Source: Bradyrhizobium tropiciagri | Lineage (GTDB): Bacteria; Pseudomonadota; Alphaproteobacteria; Rhizobiales; Xanthobacteraceae | Reading direction: 5' to 3' | DNA: 64,000 nt | Assembly (NCBI RefSeq): GCF_018130545.1 | Contig: NZ_JAFCKF010000011.1 | Coordinates: 124,001-188,000 of the forward strand | Part shown: positions 51,758 to 60,379 of the stretch, one piece after another | Position numbering within the stretch: the stretch's first letter is position 1 | How the letters are laid out: the number at the start of each line of letters is the position of its first letter | Notes under the pieces: model-generated | What the model was told of the DNA's origin: nothing | What the model saw: only the letters and a program-made list of their open reading frames with translations | Database searches by the model: none | Position numbers and translations under genes: made by a program

Positions 51758-52638
51758 ACGCGCCGACATACAATTTCGCCTATCTCGACGAGCAGACCAA
51801 GCGGATGATCCGCCGCGCGATCCTGAAGGCGATCGCGATCCCCGGCTATCAGGTGCCGTTTGCCAGCCGCGAGATGCCGATGCCCTATGGCTGGGGCACC
51901 GGTGGCGTGCAGGTGACGGCCGCGATCCTTGGCCCGGACGACGTGCTGAAGGTGATCGACCAGGGCTCGGACGACACCACCAATGCGATCTCGATCCGCA
52001 AGTTCTTCGGCAAGACCGCCGGCGTCGCGACCACGACCTCCACGACGGACGCGACCGTGATCCAGACAAGGCACCGTATCCCTGAGGCGACGCTGCACGC
52101 CGGCCAGGTGATGGTCTACCAGGTGCCGATCCCCGAGCCGCTGCGCTTCCTCGAGCCGCGCGAGACCGAGACGCGTCGGATGCACGCGCTCGCCGAATAC
52201 GGCCTGATGCACGTCAAGCTCTACGAGGACATCGCGCGCTTCGGCCACATCGCGACCGCCTACGCCTATCCGGTGAAGGTGAACGCGCGCTACGTGATGG
52301 ACCCGTCGCCGACGCCGAAGTTCGACAATCCGAAGATGGACAATTGCGCGGCGCTGCAGCTGTTCGGCGCCGGCCGCGAGAAGCGCATCTACGCGATCCC
52401 GCCCTACACCACGGTGGTGTCGCTGGATTTCGAGGATCACCCGTTCACGCGCTACCGCTTCAACGCGCCCTGCGCGCTGTGCGGCGCCGATAATTCCTAT
52501 CTCGACGAGATCGTCACCGACGACAAGGGCGGGCGGATGTTCGTCTGTTCCGACACCGACTTCTGCGAGCAGCGCCAGGCCGCCGGCCATCACGGCACCG
52601 AGAGCGCCGCGCTGCACAAGGAGAAGGCGCATGTCTGA
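51754..52638 (+). CDS. phnJ: C-P lyase radical enzyme PhnJ
   Basis: A 294-residue radical-SAM enzyme that cleaves the carbon-phosphorus bond, giving alkane and ribose cyclic phosphate. Its unusual 4Fe-4S ligands are in the C-terminal part: C240, C243 and C265, with catalytic C271, in the same spacing as E. coli C241, C244, C266 and C272. The glycyl-radical Gly is G31 in PGYQVPF. The ATG overlaps the phnI stop by 4 bp; a longer in-frame extension into phnI is not real. Confidence 0.96.
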   Translation: MNAPTYNFAYLDEQTKRMIRRAILKAIAIPGYQVPFASREMPMPYGWGTGGVQVTAAILGPDDVLKVIDQGSDDTTNAISIRKFFGKTAGVATTTSTTDATVIQTRHRIPEATLHAGQVMVYQVPIPEPLRFLEPRETETRRMHALAEYGLMHVKLYEDIARFGHIATAYAYPVKVNARYVMDPSPTPKFDNPKMDNCAALQLFGAGREKRIYAIPPYTTVVSLDFEDHPFTRYRFNAPCALCGADNSYLDEIVTDDKGGRMFVCSDTDFCEQRQAAGHHGTESAALHKEKAHV

Positions 52639-53428
52639 GCTCGCAAGCCTCGACAACGACCAGCCGCTGCTGGTGGCCGAAGGGCTCGCCAAGAATTACG
52701 GCCGGCTTCCTGCCTGCCGCGACGTCTCGTTCGCGCTCTATCCCGGCGAGGTGCTGGCGATCGTCGGCGAATCCGGTTCGGGCAAGTCGACCCTGCTGCA
52801 ATTGCTGTCCGCGCAGCTCGCGCCGAGCGCGGGCCGGGTGTCGTACCGGATGCGCGACGGCGTGCTGCGCGATCTTGCCGAATTGGGTGAAGCAGAGCGG
52901 CGCTTCCTGTTCCGCACCGACTGGGGCTTTGTGCACCAGGACCCGGCGCAAGGCCTGCGCATGGGCGTCTCGGCCGGCGCCAATGTCGGCGAACGGCTGA
53001 TGGCTGTGGGTTGGAATCACTACGGCCGGATCCGCGACACCGCGTCGACCTGGCTGGAGCGGGTCGAGATCGACGTTGGCCGCATCGATGATGCGCCGAA
53101 AACTTATTCCGGCGGCATGCGGCAACGGCTGCAGATCGCGCGCAACCTCGTCACCGAGCCGCGGCTGGTGTTCATGGACGAGCCGACCGGCGGCCTCGAT
53201 GTCTCGGTGCAGGCGCGGCTGCTCGACCTGATGCGCAACCTCGTCAGCGAGCTCGGGCTGGCCGCCATCGTCGTCACCCACGATCTTGCGGTTGCGCGCC
53301 TGCTGTCGCACCGCGTGATGGTGATGAAAGGCGGCCGCGTCATCGAGACCGGCCTCACCGACCAGGTGCTCGACGATCCCCGCGAGCCCTACACCCAGTT
53401 GCTCGTCTCCTCGATTCTGCCGCCATGA
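52631..53428 (+). CDS. phnK: C-P lyase ATPase-like protein PhnK
   Basis: A 265-residue ABC-type ATPase that docks on the PhnGHIJ core at PhnJ. Walker A GESGSGKST, signature YSGGMRQRLQIARNL, Walker B LVFMDEP. It overlaps phnJ by 8 bp, with AAGGAG inside phnJ as ribosome site. Confidence 0.94.
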   Translation: MSELASLDNDQPLLVAEGLAKNYGRLPACRDVSFALYPGEVLAIVGESGSGKSTLLQLLSAQLAPSAGRVSYRMRDGVLRDLAELGEAERRFLFRTDWGFVHQDPAQGLRMGVSAGANVGERLMAVGWNHYGRIRDTASTWLERVEIDVGRIDDAPKTYSGGMRQRLQIARNLVTEPRLVFMDEPTGGLDVSVQARLLDLMRNLVSELGLAAIVVTHDLAVARLLSHRVMVMKGGRVIETGLTDQVLDDPREPYTQLLVSSILPP

Positions 53429-54135
53429 GCTTGCCAATGACCGCGATGATCGAACTTGCCAACGCCGAGAAGACCTTCACCATGCATCTGCAGGGTGGTG
53501 TCGAGCTGCCTGTGGTGCGCGGCGTTTCGTTTCACGTTGATCCCGGCGAATGCGTGGTGATGTCGGGCCCGTCGGGCGCCGGCAAATCCTCGATCCTGAA
53601 GATGATCTTCGGCAACTACCGCTGCGACAGCGGCCGGATCGGCATCCGCCACCACGGCGAGGTGATCGACCTCGCCACCGCCGAGCCGCGCCAGGTGCTG
53701 AGCATTCGCCGCTCGACCATCGGCTATGTCAGCCAGTTCCTGCGCGCAGTGCCGCGGGTGGCGACGATCGACGTCGTCGCCGAGCCGCTGATTGCCAATG
53801 GCGTGGCGCGCCAGGAGGCCCGCGAGCGCGCCGGCCGTCTGCTGCGCCGGCTCAATATCCCGGAGCGGCTGTGGACCCTGCCGCCCTCGACCTTCTCCGG
53901 GGGCGAGCAGCAGCGCGTCAATATCGCGCGCGGCTTCATCTCGGACCTGCCGATCCTGCTGCTGGACGAGCCGACCGCTTCGCTCGATGCGGCGAACCGC
54001 GCCGTGGTGGTCGAGCTGATTGCCGAGAAGAAAACCAAGGGCGTCGCGATGGTCGCCATTGTCCATGACGACGAAATCCGTCATCTGATCGCCGACCGGA
54101 TCGTCGATGTCACCTCGTTTGCCGCTGCCGCCTGA
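53425..54135 (+). CDS. phnL: C-P lyase ATPase-like protein PhnL
   Basis: A 236-residue ABC-type protein needed with PhnGHI for the first reaction. Walker A GPSGAGKSS, signature FSGGEQQRVNIARGF, Walker B ILLLDEP. Overlaps phnK by 4 bp. Slightly shorter than PhnK and with the PhnL N-terminus (NAEKTFTMHLQGGVELPVV). Confidence 0.94.
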   Translation: MSLPMTAMIELANAEKTFTMHLQGGVELPVVRGVSFHVDPGECVVMSGPSGAGKSSILKMIFGNYRCDSGRIGIRHHGEVIDLATAEPRQVLSIRRSTIGYVSQFLRAVPRVATIDVVAEPLIANGVARQEARERAGRLLRRLNIPERLWTLPPSTFSGGEQQRVNIARGFISDLPILLLDEPTASLDAANRAVVVELIAEKKTKGVAMVAIVHDDEIRHLIADRIVDVTSFAAAA

Positions 54136-54147
54136 AGGACCGTTGAA

Positions 54148-55302
54148 ATGACCGCCAAGCAAGACACCATCATCGGCAACGCCCGGCTGGTCCTCGCCGA
54201 TCGCGTGATCGAGCAGGGCTGGGTCGCGATCGCGGATGGCAGGATCGCCGAGTTCGGCGAGGGCAGGGCGCCCGAGGCGGCCGAGGATGCCGCAGGCGAT
54301 CTTCTGATGCCCGGGCTGATCGAGCTGCACACCGACCATCTCGAGATGCACTACGTGCCGCGGCCGAAGGTGTTCTGGAATCCGGTCGCCGCCGTGATCT
54401 CCTATGACGGGCAGCTCGCCACTTCGGGCATCACCACGGTGCTGGATTCGCTGAGGGTCTGGCGCGAGGACGGCGCCGAGGATGTCGATGGCCGCGCCGG
54501 GGTATTGGCGGCGGCGATCTCGGCGGCGCGCGAGGAGAATCTGCTGCGCGCCGATCACTTCCTGCATCTGCGCTGTGAAGTGCCGATGCCCGACGTCGTC
54601 GCCGAGGCGAAGGAACTGATCGACCGCCCGGACGTGCGGCTGATGTCGCTGATGGATCATACGCCGGGGCAGCGTCAGTTCCGCGACGAGGTCAAGCTGC
54701 GCGATTACTACCGCGGCAAGGGCGGCGGCATGACCGACGCCCAACTCGACGTGCTGTTCGCGCGCCGCTTCGCCTACCAGAAGGAATATGCGGTCGCCAA
54801 CACCCGCGCGATCGTCGCGCTGGCGCATGCCTACAAGATCCCGCTGGCGAGCCACGACGACACCACGGACGAGAACGTGGTCGACGCCGTCAATGACAAG
54901 GTCGCAGTCGCGGAATTCCCGACCACGATGGAAGCCGCGCGGGGCCTGCACGCAGCCGGCATCGACATCCTGATGGGCGCGCCGAACGTGGTGCGCGGCG
55001 GCTCGCACTCCGGCAATATCGCCGCCGTCGATCTCGCCAATGAGGGCATGCTCGACATCCTGTCGTCGGACTACATTCCGTCGAGCCTGCTGATGGCGGC
55101 GCTGCAATTGCCGCGGCATGTGCCGGCGATCGATCTCGCCTCCGCCGTCCGCACCGTCACCAAGACGCCGGCGGAAGCGGTCGGGCTCGACGATCGCGGC
55201 GAGATCGCGGTCGGCCGGCGCGCCGACCTGATCCGCGTCCACGTCGCGCGCGATCTGCCGGTCGTGCGCAGCGTCTGGCGCGAAGGAGGGAGGGTCGCGT
55301 GA
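54148..55302 (+). CDS. phnM: Ribose alkylphosphonate triphosphate diphosphatase PhnM, paralogue 2
   Basis: A 384-residue PhnM in its classical place after phnL. Metal motif PGLIELHTDHLEMHYVP, then LRCEVPMPDV, LMDHTPGQRQFRD, ASHDDTTDENV and VRGGSHSGN, as in E. coli PhnM. It hydrolyses the triphosphate to 5-phosphate plus pyrophosphate. AAGGA before the ATG. The stop overlaps phnN by 4 bp (GTGA). Confidence 0.95.
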   Translation: MTAKQDTIIGNARLVLADRVIEQGWVAIADGRIAEFGEGRAPEAAEDAAGDLLMPGLIELHTDHLEMHYVPRPKVFWNPVAAVISYDGQLATSGITTVLDSLRVWREDGAEDVDGRAGVLAAAISAAREENLLRADHFLHLRCEVPMPDVVAEAKELIDRPDVRLMSLMDHTPGQRQFRDEVKLRDYYRGKGGGMTDAQLDVLFARRFAYQKEYAVANTRAIVALAHAYKIPLASHDDTTDENVVDAVNDKVAVAEFPTTMEAARGLHAAGIDILMGAPNVVRGGSHSGNIAAVDLANEGMLDILSSDYIPSSLLMAALQLPRHVPAIDLASAVRTVTKTPAEAVGLDDRGEIAVGRRADLIRVHVARDLPVVRSVWREGGRVA

Positions 55303-55895
55303 CCAACGCGTCCGTCATCGCCGGGCAGCATCCCAGCACGATCGGTCCCGGCCGGTTGATCGTGGTGGTCGGCCCGAGCGGCGCCGGCAAGGATACGCTG
55401 CTGGGACTCGCGAAAGCGGCCTGCGCCGGTGAGCGTGACATCGTTTTTTCCCGCCGCCTGATCACCCGCCAGGCCTCGGCGTCGGAAGACAATGAAGAGG
55501 TCAGCGCGGAAACGTTTCAGAGCGCGGCCGCCGCCGGCGAGTACGCCATGCATTGGGAAGCGCACGGCCATCGCTACGCGCTGTCGCGCGCGATCGACGA
55601 CGAGATCCGCGCCGGGCGCACCGTGATCGCGAATGTTTCGCGCACCGTGATCGCGGCGGCACGCCGCAACTATGCCAATGCCGTCGTGGTGTCGATCACG
55701 GCGCCGCCGGATGTGCTGGCGGCGCGGCTGGCGGCGCGGGCGCGCAGCAGTGATGGTCTGCTCGCGCAGCGGCTGTCTCGTACCGTCGACGAGACTACGT
55801 CGACGCCCGATTTCACCATCGTCAATTCCGGCACCGCCGAATATCACGCGCGACAGCTCGTCCGCATCATCAAGGGCGAACGCTGGGACGACTAA
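55299..55895 (+). CDS. phnN: Ribose 1,5-bisphosphokinase PhnN
   Basis: A 198-residue P-loop kinase that turns ribose 1,5-bisphosphate into PRPP, closing the C-P lyase route. P-loop GPSGAGKDTLL (about residues 28-38), RRLITRQAS and HWEAHGHRYAL as in guanylate-kinase-like enzymes. GTG start overlapping phnM. Confidence 0.94.
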   Translation: MTNASVIAGQHPSTIGPGRLIVVVGPSGAGKDTLLGLAKAACAGERDIVFSRRLITRQASASEDNEEVSAETFQSAAAAGEYAMHWEAHGHRYALSRAIDDEIRAGRTVIANVSRTVIAAARRNYANAVVVSITAPPDVLAARLAARARSSDGLLAQRLSRTVDETTSTPDFTIVNSGTAEYHARQLVRIIKGERWDD

Positions 55896-55917
55896 CCACA
55901 GAGGGAGAACAGCACTG

Positions 55918-56529
55918 ATGTCGGTGATCTCTACGATCGAGCAGCTTGAGGCGATCTACGGCTTCCCGAACGACGCGTCGACCGTGAAGGTCGCCGATCA
56001 CGTAACGCCGCTCTATCGTGTGCTCATCGAGAAATCGCCATTCGTGTCGCTTGCGACCTCGGGACCCGAGGGGCTCGACTGCTCGCCGCGCGGCGACCTG
56101 CCGGGTTTTGTCCGCATCCACGATCCGAAGACGCTGATGATGCCGGATCGGCGCGGCAACAATCGCTGCGATTCGCTGCGCAACATTGTGCGCGACCCTC
56201 GCGTCGGGTTGCTGTTCCTGATTCCGGGCTCCGGCAGCACGCTGCGCGTCAACGGCCGCGCCTATGTCACCGCCGAGCCGGAGCTGCTCGCCTCCTTCAA
56301 GATGGAAGGCAAGGCGCCGCGTACGGTGATCGTGATGAACGTGGACGAGATCTACTTCCAGTGCGCCCGTGCGATCGTGCGCTCCGAGCTCTGGAATCCC
56401 GACAAGCAAATCGACCCGAAGAGCCTGCCGACACCGGGCCAGATCCTCGCCGAAATGAGCGAGCACACGGTCGGCGGCGAGAAGTACGATCGCGAATGGC
56501 CGGAGCGGGCGCGACAGACAATGTGGTGA
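55918..56529 (+). CDS. PPOx-type FMN flavoprotein (MSMEG_1061-like)
   Basis: A 203-residue split-barrel flavin protein of the pyridoxamine phosphate oxidase superfamily. PFVSLATSGPEGLDCSPRGD, MPDRRGNNRCDSLRNIV and VGLLFLIPGSGSTLRVNG are typical of the group. It is 22 bp after phnN with its own GAGGGAG, so it may be cotranscribed with phn, though no phosphonate role is known. It converges with the SulP gene 2 bp on. Confidence 0.82.
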   Translation: MSVISTIEQLEAIYGFPNDASTVKVADHVTPLYRVLIEKSPFVSLATSGPEGLDCSPRGDLPGFVRIHDPKTLMMPDRRGNNRCDSLRNIVRDPRVGLLFLIPGSGSTLRVNGRAYVTAEPELLASFKMEGKAPRTVIVMNVDEIYFQCARAIVRSELWNPDKQIDPKSLPTPGQILAEMSEHTVGGEKYDREWPERARQTMW

Positions 56530-56531
56530 GG

Positions 56532-58256
56532 CTAGGCTTCGGCCCGGTCTTCCCAATCATCCCAGCTGACGTCGCTATTGATCTCGAGATAGCGCGCAAC
56601 GGCAACGCCGATGGTCGGGAAGAAGTTGTTCTCGCCAAGCTGCGCCAGCAGGCCGAATTTCTTCAGCTTGTCCTTGACGGGATCCTTGAGCTCGGCAAAG
56701 CACAGGTCGATCTTCTGGGCATGCAATGCCTCGTCCAGCTCGGCCAGAATGTCGCCCGCGGTCACGTCCACGCTGGTGACCGGCTCGGCCGCGACCACCA
56801 GCCAGCGCACCGGCGTCGGTGATTTCGCCACGGCGTCCAGCGCACGCTCCTTGAAGAATTCAGCATTGGCAAAGAACAGCGGCGCATCCCATCGGAACAG
56901 CACCAGCCCGGGGACCTGGCGCGCGCCCGGATATCGCGTGATATCGTGATAACCCTTCACGCCGGAGGCGCGGCCCAGCACCGCGGAATGCGGCCGCCAG
57001 CCGTCCCACAGGAACTCGATGATGGCGAGTACGATAGCAAGGCCGATGCCCGGAATCACGCCGAGCACGGCCACGCCAACGAAGCAGACCATCGACAGCC
57101 AGAACTCCCACTGCTGGATGCGGTAGATCCGCATGAGGTCGCTGATCTCGAACAGGCCGAGCGCTGCGGCGATGACGACGGCGGCCAGCGCGGCATTGGG
57201 CAAATGCTGGAGCAGGTTCGGTGCCATCAGCAGCAGGAAGGCGATGGCAAGCGCGCCGATGACGCTGGTCAATTGGGTGCGCGCGCCGGCGGCTTCAGCG
57301 ACGGGCGTGCGCGAGCTGCTGCTGCTGATCGGAAAGCCTTGAAAAAAGCCGGCCGCCAGATTGGCTGCGCCGAGCCCCACCATCTCCTGGTTGGGATCGA
57401 CGCGATCGCCCAATCTTGCCGCATAGGACCGCGACAGCACGCTGGTGTCGGCGAATGACACCAGTGCGACGGCGCAGCCGCCGATCAGCACCTGCACGAT
57501 GTCGCCATAGCTGATCCAGGGAATGGCGAAACCCGGCAGGCCCTGGGGAAGCTGCCCCAGAACCTTCACGCCATAGCGCGCCCCGAGACCGAGCACACCG
57601 GTGACGACCGTTGCCGCAACGACGGCAATCAGAATGCTCGGCAGCCGCTTGTTGCGGGCGAGCAGCAGGATCGCCGCCAATGTCGCAAGGCCGATCGCGA
57701 GCGTGACCCAATGTGTCTTTCCGTCCAGGATCGCGCCGACGATCGCCCAGAGGCTGCGCAGCGGCCCATCACCGTCGATGGAGAAGCCGAACAGCTTTGG
57801 CAGCTGGCTGATCAGAACGGTCAAGGCGATTCCGTTCATGTAGCCGTAGCGGATCGGTTTGGAGAGCAGCTCGGTGAGGAATCCCAACCGCGCAACGCCG
57901 GCCACGATGCATATCGCTCCGGAGACGATCGCCATCATCGCCGCCAACGTTACCGCGCGCATGGGATCGCCGCCCGACAGCGGAGCGACGACGCCCAGGA
58001 TGACGGCAGCAAGCGCCGAGTCCGGTCCGAGGACGAGGATGCGGCTCGGCCCGAACAACGCGTAGGCGAGGAGCGGGATGATCGTCGCGTAAAGTCCGTA
58101 GATGCCGGGCAAGCCCGACGCTTCCGCATAGGCGATGCCGACCGGCACCAGCATGGTCGCGAGCACGAGCCCGGCGAAGATGTCGCGTGAGAGCCACGCC
58201 GCTTCATATCGACGGAGCGTGGTCAGACCTGGCAGCCAGCCGGTCCAATGGTTCAT
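56532..58256 (-). CDS. SulP-family anion transporter with STAS domain
   Basis: A 574-residue SLC26/SulP transporter for sulfate, bicarbonate or other anions. 7+7 helices with LVPVGIAYAEASGLPGIYGLY near the start and GLGAANLAAGFFQGFPISSSSSR in the middle, then a C-terminal STAS domain (about 440-560, LVLFRWDAPLFFANAEFFKE, then SVDVTAGDILAELDE). Conserved DST-like residues of STAS are replaced by SVDVTA. GGGAG precedes the ATG. Substrate not assigned. Confidence 0.88.
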   Translation of the reverse strand: MNHWTGWLPGLTTLRRYEAAWLSRDIFAGLVLATMLVPVGIAYAEASGLPGIYGLYATIIPLLAYALFGPSRILVLGPDSALAAVILGVVAPLSGGDPMRAVTLAAMMAIVSGAICIVAGVARLGFLTELLSKPIRYGYMNGIALTVLISQLPKLFGFSIDGDGPLRSLWAIVGAILDGKTHWVTLAIGLATLAAILLLARNKRLPSILIAVVAATVVTGVLGLGARYGVKVLGQLPQGLPGFAIPWISYGDIVQVLIGGCAVALVSFADTSVLSRSYAARLGDRVDPNQEMVGLGAANLAAGFFQGFPISSSSSRTPVAEAAGARTQLTSVIGALAIAFLLLMAPNLLQHLPNAALAAVVIAAALGLFEISDLMRIYRIQQWEFWLSMVCFVGVAVLGVIPGIGLAIVLAIIEFLWDGWRPHSAVLGRASGVKGYHDITRYPGARQVPGLVLFRWDAPLFFANAEFFKERALDAVAKSPTPVRWLVVAAEPVTSVDVTAGDILAELDEALHAQKIDLCFAELKDPVKDKLKKFGLLAQLGENNFFPTIGVAVARYLEINSDVSWDDWEDRAEA

Positions 58257-58307
58257 CGCCGGTCACTCCCATCCCGTTGGAGCTCGCGTGCGCTCGGCGT
58301 GAACCGC

Positions 58308-58907
58308 TCAGCCCTTCGTCTGCTCCTCGAACGCCTTCAGCGACACCGCCGCAATCTCGCGCAGTGCATTGCGGTCGGCACCCGAGGAGGCCATCACGCA
58401 CATGCCTGATGTCACCGCGGAGAGATAGCGCGCAAGCGTGGCTGGATCGACGCTCTCGCCCAGATCACCTTCGGCCTTGGCGCGGACAAAGCGGTCGCGC
58501 AACTGATCCTCGGTGCGGGTGCGGCGCGCCGCCAGCTCAAATGGAACATTCTCCGAACCGGTGCCGCAGGCAAGTCCTCCCTGGACCAGCAGACAGCCGG
58601 GCGGGTTGGCGGGGTCGGTCTGCGCGTCCGCGTGCTCCATCAGAAATCGTTCGGCCACCTCGTGCGCGGTCGGGGCAACGAGCACCCGGTCCATCCAGGC
58701 GTCGCGCTTTTCGGTGTAGCGGTCGAGCGCGGCCTTCAGCAGGCCTTCCTTGCTGCCGAAGGCGGCATAAAGGCTCGGGGGATTGATGCTCATCGCCTCG
58801 GTGAGTTGCGCGATCGTCGCGCCCTCGTAACCGTGGCGCCAGAACACGTCCATGGCCCGGTCCAAAGCGGCGTCCGCGTCGAAGGCGCGGGGGCGTCCCA
58901 TTCCCAT
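58308..58907 (-). CDS. TetR-family regulator of the RND operon
   Basis: A 199-residue TetR regulator. N-terminal domain residues 3-50: RPRAFDADAALDRAMDVFW, YEGATIAQLTEAMSINPPSLYAAFGSKEGL. The C-terminal ligand domain has ANPPGCLLVQGGLACG. Divergent from the RND efflux genes with a palindrome between, so repressor of the pump. ATG 58907 is used; ATG 58901 is equally possible; a longer frame begins at 59009 without family support. Confidence 0.88.
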   Translation of the reverse strand: MGMGRPRAFDADAALDRAMDVFWRHGYEGATIAQLTEAMSINPPSLYAAFGSKEGLLKAALDRYTEKRDAWMDRVLVAPTAHEVAERFLMEHADAQTDPANPPGCLLVQGGLACGTGSENVPFELAARRTRTEDQLRDRFVRAKAEGDLGESVDPATLARYLSAVTSGMCVMASSGADRNALREIAAVSLKAFEEQTKG

Positions 58908-59074
58908 TTCTCGTTGCTCCGTAAGCCGGGTGCCGTTTCTATGACGGATTGTCCCTAGCTTATCCTCTTGTTGCACGTGATGTTTTTCCGCGTCTTCCCA
59001 TTTCCCCACGAATGAGATAATAAATTCATAGTGCTCGATACATAAGTATCTTGCGAACCGGCGTCCAGCTCCAC

Positions 59075-59096
59075 ATCTGTAGCGAACACTACAGAT
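59075..59096. promoter_or_regulatory. TetR operator candidate, perfect 8-6-8 inverted repeat
   Basis: ATCTGTAG-CGAACA-CTACAGAT ends 15 bp before the adaptor start and 4 bp before its ribosome site GGAG. A weaker 5-4-5 repeat GATAC-ATAA-GTATC lies at 59037-59050. The 22-bp size fits a TetR dimer site. Confidence 0.7.
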
Positions 59097-59111
59097 ATCT
59101 GGAGCGCGTGA

Positions 59112-60356
59112 ATGCCCTCGTCAACCCAAAATCCCCGTTCCGGCCGGTTCCGACGCGTCGTCGGCGGTGTTGTGATCCTTGGCGCCCTCGCGGTGGCCGG
59201 TTCGATCGCGACCGGCCATTATTTCCATGCCGCCCAGGCGACCGCGACCGCCGCCGCCGCTGAACCGGCGGTGCCGGTCACCGTGGCCGTGATCCAGCCG
59301 CGACCCACCACCCTGTTCGATGACTTCTCGGGCCGGCTCGAGGCCGTCGACCGCGTCCAACTCCGGCCCCGGGTGGCGGGCGCGATCCTGTCGACCAATT
59401 TCACTGAGGGTGCGCTGGTGAAGTCCGGCGACATCCTGTTCAAGATCGATCCCGCACCTTACGCGGCGGAGGTCGACCGGGCTCAGGCCCAGCTCGAGGC
59501 CGCCAAGGCCCGTGTCGTCTTTACCACCAGCGAAGTCGAGCGCGGTGCGCAGCTGGTCGGCAACAACATCGTGACCAAGCGCGATTTCGACCAGCGCGAT
59601 AACGCCAATCGCGAGGCGATCGCCAACGTCAAGGCCGCCGAGGCCGCGCTGCAGACTGCAAAGCTCAATCTCGACTACACCGAGGTCCGCGCGCCGGTCG
59701 ACGGCCGGGTCGGCAGGATCGAGGTGACCGTCGGCAATCTCGTCGCGGCAGGCACTTCGTCGCCGGTCCTGACCTCGCTGGTCTCGGTCAATCCGATCTA
59801 TGCGAGCTTCGATGCCGACGAGGAAGTCGTGCTGCGCGCGCTGAACTCGATCGCGGATGCCTCGGGCAAGCGCGGCAATCTCGATCAGATCCCGGTCGAC
59901 ATGGTCACCTCGGGCGGTCTCAGCGCCAAGGGCCACATCCAGCTGATCGACAATCAGGTCAACGGGCAGAGCGGCACTATCCGCGTCCGCGCCGTGTTCG
60001 GGAACGATGACGGCCGGTTGATCCCCGGACAGTTCGCCCGCGTGCGCATGGGCCAGCCCAAGCAGCAGACGATGGTGCTGATCGACGAGCGTGCGGTCGG
60101 CACCGACCAGGACAAGAAGTTCGTCATGCTGGTCGGTGACGACAGCCGCGCGGTCTATCGCTCCGTCACGCTTGGCGGTTCGGTCGACGGCTTGCGGATC
60201 GTCACCGCCGGCCTGAAATCCGGCGACCGCATCGTCGTCAATGGCCTGCAGCGCGTGCGTCCCGGTGCACTTCTGAAGATGGAAGTCGCCGAGATGGGCG
60301 CGCGCGGCATGCAGCAGGCATCCACTGAAACCAACCAGCACGTCGTGCAGCGCTAG
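59112..60356 (+). CDS. RND efflux periplasmic adaptor (MexE/AcrA type)
   Basis: A 414-residue membrane fusion protein. N-terminal anchor about residues 15-40 without a lipobox Cys, lipoyl half-motifs VQLRPRVAGAILSTNFTEG and LDYTEVRAPVDGRVGRIEV flanking an alpha-hairpin, then beta-barrel domain. GGAG 7 nt before the ATG. It links the RND pump to an outer membrane channel, for which there is no gene in the window. Followed by the pump gene after 23 bp. Confidence 0.93.
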   Translation: MPSSTQNPRSGRFRRVVGGVVILGALAVAGSIATGHYFHAAQATATAAAAEPAVPVTVAVIQPRPTTLFDDFSGRLEAVDRVQLRPRVAGAILSTNFTEGALVKSGDILFKIDPAPYAAEVDRAQAQLEAAKARVVFTTSEVERGAQLVGNNIVTKRDFDQRDNANREAIANVKAAEAALQTAKLNLDYTEVRAPVDGRVGRIEVTVGNLVAAGTSSPVLTSLVSVNPIYASFDADEEVVLRALNSIADASGKRGNLDQIPVDMVTSGGLSAKGHIQLIDNQVNGQSGTIRVRAVFGNDDGRLIPGQFARVRMGQPKQQTMVLIDERAVGTDQDKKFVMLVGDDSRAVYRSVTLGGSVDGLRIVTAGLKSGDRIVVNGLQRVRPGALLKMEVAEMGARGMQQASTETNQHVVQR

Positions 60357-60379
60357 GCGCTGCGCGCGGGGGCGGAGCC

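Noticed and set aside
49766-52069. 767-codon open frame opposite phnG-phnJ
   Set aside because: Antisense of confirmed phn genes, Arg/His/Gln-rich composition typical of shadow frames.
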